From contig JABUEV010000189.1 of NCBI GenBank assembly GCA_013314865.1, positions 1 through 5,451 on the forward strand: a DNA stretch of 5,451 nucleotides. Direction: 5' to 3'. A program made the translations under genes and the position numbers. The first letter of the stretch is position 1, and each line of letters begins with the position of its first letter. This document shows, in pieces, positions 1-5,451 of this stretch. The DNA comes from Bacteroidales bacterium. Its GTDB lineage: Bacteria; Bacteroidota; Bacteroidia; Bacteroidales; VadinHA17. The notes under the pieces are model-generated. The model did no database searches. It was not told the origin of the DNA and saw only the letters and a program-made list of their open reading frames with translations.

Positions 1-1656
1 TTTCCAAAAGAAGAACAGGGTATTCAACCTAAAGATAAAAGCGAGAGAAGGGGGAAAAGACCCAGAACCAGGCAGGGTGGTCCGCGCAGGCCTGAATCGG
101 TAATCTCGGTCTCTCCCGGAGATGTTGGAAGACCGGAAACCAGACCAAGGGAGTGGTATGAACAAAAAGCCAGGGCAGAAAAAGAGGAAGCTAAAAATAT
201 CCCTGTGAAGGAGGAAGAAACTGATACTGAAACAAGAGTCGCACCCGGATGGAAACCTGAAAGAAAACCGGAAAAAATATCAAAAGTTGAAAAAATCCCT
301 GAAAAAGAGATAAAACTTTTTCCTGATGAAGAATTCTCAGGAAAATACGATGAACCACAGAGCGAGAATTTTGATCAGGTAATCAGCGCCACTGAGGAGA
401 CAATATTTGTGGAGCAATCTTCAGCCGAAGAAATGCCATCTGAAGCAGTCATGGCTGAAACTCCTGTTCCCCAGACAGAACCTGTTCAGGAACCGGTTGC
501 CCCGAAAGAAGAAAAAAAGGAAAAACCGTATGATTTTGAGGGAATAGTGTACAGTACCGGAGTGCTTGAAATAATGCCTGACGGATACGGATTTCTGAGA
601 TCAGCCGATTACAATTACCTTAACTCTCCTGATGATATTTACGTTTCTCAATCACAAATAAAGCTTTTTGGCCTTAAAACAGGTGATACGATCAAAGGAA
701 CAATCCGCACCCCCAAGGAAGGAGAAAAATATTTCCCTCTTATAAAGGTGGAAGAAATAAACGGCAGGAGTCCTGACTACATAAGAGACCGTGTGCCGTT
801 TGATTTTCTGACGCCGTTGTTCCCCAATGAGAAATTTACCCTGTGTACTCCTGGTGAAGGTTCACTGTCGGTCAGAATAATTGACATGTTCACTCCTATC
901 GGAAAAGGACAACGCGGACTGATAGTTGCACAGCCAAAGACAGGTAAGACAATCCTGCTTCAGGAGATTGCCAATGCCATAGCAAAATACCACCCCGAGG
1001 TTTATCTGATGATCTTGCTCATCGATGAACGGCCCGAAGAGGTTACAGACATGGCAAGAAACGTAAAGGCTGAAGTGATAGCTTCAACATTTGATGAGCC
1101 TGCTGAGCGCCACTGCCGTGTGGCAAATATTGTACTTGAAAAAGCCAAAAGACTGGTCGAATGCGGACATGACGTTGTTATACTTCTTGATTCAATCACC
1201 CGCCTTGCCAGAGCCTTCAATACAACCGCACCAGCCTCAGGAAAAGTCCTTTCAGGCGGTGTTGATTCAAACGCACTGCATAAGCCAAAACGATTCTTCG
1301 GTGCCGCCAGAAACATTGAAAACGGCGGTTCACTGACTATCCTTGCCACTGCCCTTACCGATACCGGATCAAAAATGGATGATGTAATATTTGAAGAATT
1401 TAAGGGAACCGGTAATATGGAACTCCAGCTCGACCGTAAACTAGCCAACAGGAGAATATTCCCTGCCATAGACATCCCGGCTTCAAGTACAAGACGCGAA
1501 GATCTGCTTCTTAATAAAAACATCCTTCAGAAAATCTGGATACTCAGAAATTACCTTACCGACATGAACGCCGTGGAAGCAATGGAATTTCTGCGCGACC
1601 GTCTCATGCAGACAAAATCCAATGAAGAGTTTCTGATTTCAATGAACGGAAGTTAA
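1..1656 (+). CDS. rho: Transcription termination factor Rho, 5'-truncated by the window edge
   Basis: Rho is a hexameric RNA-dependent ATPase/helicase that loads on nascent RNA and ends transcription in the cytoplasm. The frame is open from base 1 and 551 residues are visible; the start, and probably the small N-terminal helical Rho domain, lie upstream. The GTG at 205 is not the start because the same disordered, charged sequence runs through it. Visible residues 1-176 are low-complexity, rich in Pro, Glu, Lys and Arg. The RNA-binding domain starts near 177, with a DGYGFLRS motif whose aromatics Y196 and F198 match the RNA-stacking pair of E. coli Rho. The ATPase has P-loop QPKTGKT (K316, T317), catalytic E343 in [10 protein letters not shown], Walker B D397 in [12 protein letters not shown]-loop [16 protein letters not shown]-loop TGSKMDDV and arginine finger R498. 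These sit at a constant offset of 132 from recalled E. coli numbering up to the C-terminus, so the enzyme core looks complete. The long insertion before the RNA-binding domain is typical of Bacteroidota Rho. Identity is near certain; only the start is unknown. Confidence 0.97.
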   Translation, partial: FPKEEQGIQPKDKSERRGKRPRTRQGGPRRPESVISVSPGDVGRPETRPREWYEQKARAEKEEAKNIPVKEEETDTETRVAPGWKPERKPEKISKVEKIPEKEIKLFPDEEFSGKYDEPQSENFDQVISATEETIFVEQSSAEEMPSEAVMAETPVPQTEPVQEPVAPKEEKKEKPYDFEGIVYSTGVLEIMPDGYGFLRSADYNYLNSPDDIYVSQSQIKLFGLKTGDTIKGTIRTPKEGEKYFPLIKVEEINGRSPDYIRDRVPFDFLTPLFPNEKFTLCTPGEGSLSVRIIDMFTPIGKGQRGLIVAQPKTGKTILLQEIANAIAKYHPEVYLMILLIDERPEEVTDMARNVKAEVIASTFDEPAERHCRVANIVLEKAKRLVECGHDVVILLDSITRLARAFNTTAPASGKVLSGGVDSNALHKPKRFFGAARNIENGGSLTILATALTDTGSKMDDVIFEEFKGTGNMELQLDRKLANRRIFPAIDIPASSTRREDLLLNKNILQKIWILRNYLTDMNAVEAMEFLRDRLMQTKSNEEFLISMNGS

Positions 1657-1676
1657 AAGAATCCATAATTTTTAAG

Positions 1677-1684
1677 TAACTTTG
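1677..1684 (+). promoter_or_regulatory. Bacteroidota-type -7 promoter box (TAACTTTG) for nifJ
   Basis: TAACTTTG matches exactly the TAnnTTTG consensus used by the Bacteroidota primary sigma factor. It starts 21 bases after the rho stop codon and 61 bases before the nifJ ATG, in a non-coding gap, which is where a promoter for nifJ is expected. The predicted transcript start is about 4-8 bases downstream, near 1687-1692. The partner -33 TTG/TTTG element is not clear: the best-placed word is GTTA at 1652-1655, overlapping the rho stop, which is a poor match. Because Bacteroidota -33 boxes are often weak, the call rests on the -7 match and its position. Confidence 0.65.
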
Positions 1685-1686
1685 CG

Positions 1687-1706
1687 TTTTCTTTTATAAA
1701 AGAAAA
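1687..1706 (+). promoter_or_regulatory. Perfect 20-base A/T-rich palindrome at the start of the nifJ leader
   Basis: TTTTCTTTTATAAAAGAAAA equals its own reverse complement over all 20 bases. As RNA it could fold into a hairpin of about 8 base pairs with a small loop, though with one G-C pair only it would be weak. It begins three bases after the TAACTTTG box, so it lies at or just after the predicted transcript start. It could be a 5'-end stability hairpin, a binding site for a dimeric regulator, or chance in A/T-rich DNA. It does not look like a classic intrinsic terminator for rho, since the stem lacks G and C. Confidence 0.4.
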
Positions 1707-1737
1707 TTAATTAACCTTTTATATATACTTAATCACA
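1707..1737 (+). promoter_or_regulatory. A/T-rich nifJ leader and translation start region without Shine-Dalgarno
   Basis: The 31 bases before the nifJ ATG are almost entirely A and T, with a TTAATTAA palindrome at 1707-1714 and no GGAGG-like sequence at the usual spacing. Bacteroidota commonly start translation on unstructured A-rich leaders instead of Shine-Dalgarno pairing, so this supports both the ATG at 1738 and the phylum call. No riboswitch-like structure is visible. Confidence 0.5.
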
Positions 1738-4700
1738 ATGGGAACAAAAAAATTTATAACCTGCGACGGCAACTATGCTGCTTCGCACATTGCTTATATG
1801 TTTAGTGAAGTCGCTTGTATATACCCTATCACTCCTTCATCAACAATGGCTGAAAATATTGATGAATGGGCAGCCAACGGACAGAAAAACATGTTTGGTG
1901 AACCTGTAAAGGTGGTGGAAATGCAGTCTGAAGCAGGAGCCGCAGGTGCGGTTCATGGTGCACTTCAGACAGGTGCTCTTACATCGACATTCACCGCATC
2001 ACAGGGATTGCTCCTGATGATACCCAATATGTACAAGATAGCAGCTGAACTGCTGCCGGGTGTCTTCCATGTAAGCGCCCGTACCGTAGCAGCACACGCA
2101 CTTTCAATTTTTGGTGACCACAGTGATATTTATGCAACACGACAGACTGGCTTTGCACTTCTCGCCAGCGGAAGCGTCCAGCAAATTATGGACCTTGCCG
2201 GAGTTGCCCACCTCTCAGCTATAAAATCCAGAATACCGTTCCTTCATTTCTTCGACGGCTTCCGCTCTTCAGCCGAAGTACAGAAAATTGAAGTCATCGA
2301 AATGGAGGACATGAAGAAACTTGTCGACTGGAATGCCATTCAGCGGTTCCGTGACAATGCCCTGAATCCTGAACATCCGGTTACAAGAGGTACTGCACAA
2401 AATCCCGATATATTCTTCCAGGCAAAAGAAGCTATAAATCCGTTCTATATTCCTGTAGCTGACATAGTTAATGACTATATGGCTGAAATATCTAAGCTTA
2501 CAGGAAGGGAATACAAACCATTCACATACTACGGCGCTCCTGATGCTGAAAATATCATAGTGGCAATGGGATCGGTAACTGATACCACCAAAGAGGTTAT
2601 CGACTATCTTATGGCTAAAGGAGAAAAAGTCGGACTGATAACAGTTCACCTGTACCGTCCGTTCTCCTCAAAATATTTCTTCAATGTTCTGCCAAAATCA
2701 GTCAAAAAAATATCTGTTCTCGACCGAACCAAAGAACCCGGAGCTCCCGGCGAACCTCTGTTCCTTGACATTAAGGAAATCTTCTACGACAAGGCTCAAA
2801 AACCTCTTATCCTTGGCGGCCGCTACGGATTAAGCTCCAAAGATACAACACCATCTATGGTTCTGTCGGTGTTTGAAAATATGAAACTAAAGGAACCGAA
2901 AGACCATTTCACAGTAGGAATTGTTGATGACGTGACATTCACTTCCCTGCCCCTTCTTCCGGATATCCATGTTGCTTCACCTGGTACATATTCTGCGAAA
3001 TTTTACGGCCTTGGCTCAGATGGTACAGTAGGCGCCAACAAAAACTCAATTAAAATAATCGGGGATACAACAGACAAATATTGCCAGGCATACTTTGCCT
3101 ACGACTCAAAAAAATCAGGAGGTATCACCACCTCACATCTCCGCTTCGGAGATCACCCGATACGTTCACCATACCTGGTGAATACGCCTGACTTTGTGGC
3201 TTGTCATGTCCCTTCATACCTCGATAAATATGACATGCTTAAAGGTCTGAAGAAAAACGGCACCTTCCTTCTTAACTCAATATGGGATGTGGAAGAGACC
3301 AAGAAACGTCTCCCTGACCACATGAAAAAATACCTGGCCGAAAACAACATCAATTTCTACATCATCAATGCTACAGCCATTGCTGAAGAGATTGGCCTCG
3401 GTACACGCACAAACACTATAATGCAGGCAGCGTTCTTCAAGGTTTCAAATGTGATTCCCTACGAAAAGGCTGAAAGCGAAATGAAAAAAGCCATCTACAA
3501 AACCTACGGAAGAAAAGGTGAAGAGGTTGTTAAAATGAACTACGAAGCGGTTGACCGCGGAAGCCAGGTGACAAAGGTTGAAATACCTGCCGAATGGGCA
3601 AGGATTGAAGTAAAGGAAGAAAAGGATACACGTGATATTCCTGAATTCATTAGAAAGGTTGCCGAGCCTATCAACAGGCTTAAGGGTGACGATCTTCCGG
3701 TAAGCGCTTTCAAGGGCAGGGAAGACGGAACCTTTCCTTCAGGAACCACAGTATATGAAAAGAGAGGAATAGCCGTCAATGTTCCCGAATGGCAGCCTGA
3801 TGAATGCATCCAGTGCAACCAGTGCTCTTATGTATGTCCGCATGCAGCCATCCGTCCGTTCCTGCTTACGGAAGAGGAAGCATCTAAAGCTCCTGCAGGA
3901 ACACGATTCATTCAGGGAATACCGGGTGCTCTCAAGGCATACAAATTCAGGATACAGCTAAGTGTTTACGACTGCACCGGATGCGGTAATTGCGCCGATG
4001 TTTGTCCTTCCAAAAACAAGGCTCTCATTATGAAGCCGTTCGAAACACAGATAGCAGAAGCTGAACGCTGGACTTACATGCATGAAAAGGTTGGCTACAA
4101 GGACTTTGTGGTTGACAAGTTCGTAAATGTAAAGAACAGTCAGTTTTCCCAGCCTCTGTTCGAATTCTCAGGAGCATGTGCAGGTTGCGGTGAAACACCT
4201 TATATTAAGGCAATCACCCAGCTGTTTGGTGACAGGATGATAACTTCAAATGCCACAGGATGTTCTTCTATTTACGGTGGCTCTGCTCCTTCAACACCAT
4301 ACTCTCATAATAAAAAGGGTCATGGTCCGGCCTGGGCAAACTCGCTCTTTGAAGACAATGCAGAGTTTGGCTACGGACTGATGCTGGGTTCTAACCAGAT
4401 GAGAGAGCGCATAGCCAGGATGATGACAGAAGCCCTTCAGAATGGCCTCTCGCCTGAAACAAAGGAAGCATTTGAAGAATGGCTCAGGGAAAGAAATAAT
4501 GCAGAACCTTCACGTGTAGCCTCAGCAAAAGTGGTAGAAGCATGTGAAAAGGAAAAATCTCCTGTAGCTAAGGAAATCCTGAAGCTTAAACAGTATCTCG
4601 TAAAGAAATCGCACTGGATATTCGGTGGCGACGGATGGGCTTATGATATAGGTTACGGAGGGCTTGACCATGTTCTGGCATCAGGTGAAGATGTGAATGT

Positions 4701-5283
4701 TCTTGTACTGGACACAGAAGTCTATTCCAATACCGGAGGCCAGGCTTCAAAATCAACTCCTGCAGGGGCTGTAGCCAAGTTTGCAGCCTCAGGGAAGAAG
4801 ATTCGTAAAAAGGATCTGGGTATGATGGCCATCAGTTACGGTTATGTTTACGTGGCACAGGTTGCAATGGGGGCTAACAACGCTCAGTATCTGAAGGCTA
4901 TCAGGGAAGCTGAAGCATATCCCGGTCCTTCACTTATAATAGCATACGCACCGTGTATCAATCACGGACTGCATGCCGGCATGGGCAAGACCCAGGCTCA
5001 GGAGAAGTTTGCAGTAGAAGCCGGTTACTGGCATCTTTACAGGTACAATCCTCTGCTTGAAAAGGAAGGAAAGAATCCGTTCACCCTGGATTCCAAAGAG
5101 CCTGACTGGAGCAAATTCCAGGAGTTTCTGAATTCCGAAGTGCGCTACACATCACTCAAAAAGACATTCCCTGCCGAGGCCGAGTTATTGTTTAAGGCTG
5201 CCGAGGAGAATGCAAAATGGAGGTATAAAACCTATCAGAGGATGGCAACGATGGCTGGTGAACCGGCCGCTAAGGAGGGGTAA
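1738..5283 (+). CDS. nifJ: Pyruvate:ferredoxin (flavodoxin) oxidoreductase, single-chain homodimeric type
   Basis: This cytoplasmic enzyme converts pyruvate and CoA to acetyl-CoA and CO2, passing two electrons to ferredoxin or flavodoxin. The 1181-residue protein has the full domain order: N-terminal domain I (about 1-255), domain II (about 260-415), domain III (about 416-630), a short EKR linker domain, a two-cluster ferredoxin domain (about 670-785) and the thiamine diphosphate domain (about 790-1175). Pyruvate-site residues T32 (YPITPSS) and R115 (SARTVAAH) are present, with I845 and N998. Ferredoxin cysteines are C690, C693, C696, C700 and C746, C749, C752, C756; proximal-cluster cysteines are C814, C817, C842 and C1073. 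GDG at 965-966 and SNTGG at 997-1001 form the diphosphate/magnesium motif. In the catalytic part these lie two residues after the recalled Desulfovibrio africanus positions. The protein ends about where that enzyme's extra C-terminal domain VII would start, so that oxygen-protective extension is missing, as in most relatives. The ATG is chosen because family similarity begins at once (KKFITCDGNYAASHIAY). It probably has its own promoter at 1677. Pyruvate is the likely substrate; other 2-oxoacids are less likely. Confidence 0.97.
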   Translation: MGTKKFITCDGNYAASHIAYMFSEVACIYPITPSSTMAENIDEWAANGQKNMFGEPVKVVEMQSEAGAAGAVHGALQTGALTSTFTASQGLLLMIPNMYKIAAELLPGVFHVSARTVAAHALSIFGDHSDIYATRQTGFALLASGSVQQIMDLAGVAHLSAIKSRIPFLHFFDGFRSSAEVQKIEVIEMEDMKKLVDWNAIQRFRDNALNPEHPVTRGTAQNPDIFFQAKEAINPFYIPVADIVNDYMAEISKLTGREYKPFTYYGAPDAENIIVAMGSVTDTTKEVIDYLMAKGEKVGLITVHLYRPFSSKYFFNVLPKSVKKISVLDRTKEPGAPGEPLFLDIKEIFYDKAQKPLILGGRYGLSSKDTTPSMVLSVFENMKLKEPKDHFTVGIVDDVTFTSLPLLPDIHVASPGTYSAKFYGLGSDGTVGANKNSIKIIGDTTDKYCQAYFAYDSKKSGGITTSHLRFGDHPIRSPYLVNTPDFVACHVPSYLDKYDMLKGLKKNGTFLLNSIWDVEETKKRLPDHMKKYLAENNINFYIINATAIAEEIGLGTRTNTIMQAAFFKVSNVIPYEKAESEMKKAIYKTYGRKGEEVVKMNYEAVDRGSQVTKVEIPAEWARIEVKEEKDTRDIPEFIRKVAEPINRLKGDDLPVSAFKGREDGTFPSGTTVYEKRGIAVNVPEWQPDECIQCNQCSYVCPHAAIRPFLLTEEEASKAPAGTRFIQGIPGALKAYKFRIQLSVYDCTGCGNCADVCPSKNKALIMKPFETQIAEAERWTYMHEKVGYKDFVVDKFVNVKNSQFSQPLFEFSGACAGCGETPYIKAITQLFGDRMITSNATGCSSIYGGSAPSTPYSHNKKGHGPAWANSLFEDNAEFGYGLMLGSNQMRERIARMMTEALQNGLSPETKEAFEEWLRERNNAEPSRVASAKVVEACEKEKSPVAKEILKLKQYLVKKSHWIFGGDGWAYDIGYGGLDHVLASGEDVNVLVLDTEVYSNTGGQASKSTPAGAVAKFAASGKKIRKKDLGMMAISYGYVYVAQVAMGANNAQYLKAIREAEAYPGPSLIIAYAPCINHGLHAGMGKTQAQEKFAVEAGYWHLYRYNPLLEKEGKNPFTLDSKEPDWSKFQEFLNSEVRYTSLKKTFPAEAELLFKAAEENAKWRYKTYQRMATMAGEPAAKEG

Positions 5284-5288
5284 GGAAG

Positions 5289-5330
5289 GCACAGGGCGCA
5301 GGGCGCAGGGCACAGGGCATAGGGCTCAGG
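5289..5330. repeat. Six tandem heptamers, consensus GCNCAGG
   Basis: Six back-to-back 7-base units fill 42 bases, starting five bases after the nifJ stop codon: GCACAGG, GCGCAGG, GCGCAGG, GCACAGG, GCATAGG, GCTCAGG. Variation is confined to the third and fourth bases. The G/C-rich composition differs from the genes beside it. The unit length would shift a reading frame, but the array lies outside any gene. Related words recur at 5430-5443. Function is unknown; short intergenic arrays of this kind can expand and contract by replication slippage. Confidence 0.9.
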
Positions 5331-5337
5331 CCTTTAG

Positions 5338-5399
5338 CACTGACCGACGAAGGTCGAAGACACTGACAGACGAAGGTCGAAGACACTGACCGACGGAGG
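5338..5399. repeat. 23-base tandem repeat, two full copies and a partial third
   Basis: The unit is CACTGAC, then one variable base, then GACGAAGGTCGAAGA. Copies at 5338-5360 and 5361-5383 differ only at the eighth base (C against A). A third copy begins at 5384 and follows the unit for 16 bases with one mismatch before it runs into the 10-base repeat. Each unit holds a small self-complementary core (GAC-GAA-GGTC). There are no spacers between copies, so this is not a CRISPR array. No open frame or known element is recognised. Confidence 0.9.
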
Positions 5400-5409
5400 A
5401 GCGTCAGTG
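5384..5409 (+). repeat. Inverted repeat CACTGAC...GTCAGTG, candidate hairpin downstream of nifJ
   Basis: CACTGAC at 5384-5390 and GTCAGTG at 5403-5409 can pair over seven bases around a 12-base loop. Further CACTGAC arms at 5338 and 5361 and GTCAGTG arms at 5413 and 5423 allow alternative or nested pairings. The structure lies 101 bases after the nifJ stop and could end or protect the transcript, but no T-run follows it, so it is not called an intrinsic terminator. Confidence 0.4.
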
Positions 5410-5429
5410 AGCGTCAGTGAGCGTCAGTG
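5400..5429. repeat. Three perfect tandem copies of the 10-mer AGCGTCAGTG
   Basis: AGCGTCAGTG occurs three times without change at 5400-5409, 5410-5419 and 5420-5429. Its last seven bases, GTCAGTG, are the reverse complement of the CACTGAC word that opens every upstream 23-base unit, so the two arrays are related in inverted orientation. Identical copies suggest recent duplication or active homogenisation. Confidence 0.9.
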
Positions 5430-5443
5430 GCTCAGAGCTCAGA
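5430..5443. repeat. Two tandem heptamers GCTCAGA
   Basis: GCTCAGA is repeated directly at 5430-5436 and 5437-5443. It differs by one base from the last unit (GCTCAGG) of the array at 5289-5330, so similar heptamers flank the 23-mer and 10-mer arrays on both sides. The window ends eight bases later, and whether the repeats go on cannot be seen. Confidence 0.7.
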
Positions 5444-5451
5444 GTGTTTCA

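Noticed and set aside
1091..1336. 81-codon open frame on the plus strand inside rho
   Set aside because: It is out of frame with the highly conserved Rho core and its translation looks like frame-shifted Rho codons.
1002..1523. 173-codon open frame on the minus strand
   Set aside because: It lies fully opposite the conserved Rho ATPase domain, resembles no known family and has no promoter or start signal; it is a shadow of the rho coding pattern.
1687..1725. Intrinsic terminator for rho
   Set aside because: The palindrome stem is almost all A-T and is not followed by an uninterrupted T-run; its place just after a promoter box fits the nifJ leader better.
2269..2649. 126-codon minus-strand frame opposite nifJ
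   Set aside because: It is antisense to conserved oxidoreductase coding sequence; the translation is rich in Cys, Phe and Ser without recognisable domains.
3540..3961. Two further frames overlapping the ferredoxin domain of nifJ (minus 3540-3818, plus 3779-3961)
   Set aside because: Both overlap conserved cluster-binding sequence in other frames and have no support as genes.
1..5283. A functional rho-nifJ operon or a new multi-gene system
   Set aside because: Both are common housekeeping or central-metabolism genes, a separate promoter box lies between them, and no uncharacterised gene is present in the window.
5338..5429. Possible CRISPR array
   Set aside because: Repeat copies abut directly with no unique spacers, and units are of different lengths and families.

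Overview
The window holds two protein-coding genes on the + strand, one short regulated gap between them and a repeat-rich tail. The likely source is a fermentative or anaerobic member of the Bacteroidota. Three things point there: a Rho factor with a very long disordered, charge-rich insertion before its RNA-binding domain; an exact TAnnTTTG promoter element (the -7 box of the Bacteroidota primary sigma factor); and an A/T-rich translation start without a Shine-Dalgarno sequence. The species cannot be named from this window.

Bases 1-1656 are the 3' part of rho, the transcription termination factor. Its frame is open from base 1, so the true start lies upstream and the GTG at 205 is only an internal codon. 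The first 525 bases or so encode the disordered segment. The rest encodes a complete RNA-binding (cold-shock-like) domain and a complete RecA-type ATPase.

Bases 1657-1737 form an 81-base A/T-rich gap. It holds a TAACTTTG promoter box, a perfect 20-base palindrome at the predicted transcript start, and a leader with no Shine-Dalgarno. No convincing intrinsic terminator for rho is seen.

Bases 1738-5283 are a full-length single-chain pyruvate:ferredoxin (flavodoxin) oxidoreductase, nifJ/por, with all twelve cluster cysteines and the thiamine diphosphate site intact. It makes acetyl-CoA and reduced ferredoxin from pyruvate. It has no evident pathway link to rho and probably has its own transcript.

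Bases 5284-5451 are non-coding and visibly richer in G and C than the genes. They contain a mosaic of short direct repeats: six heptamers, two and a half 23-mers, three 10-mers and two more heptamers. The 23-mers and 10-mers carry opposite-strand copies of the same CACTGAC/GTCAGTG word. This is the least explained part of the window and may continue past its end. I found no evidence of a new multi-gene system; the best leads are this repeat mosaic and the charge-patterned disordered segment of Rho.
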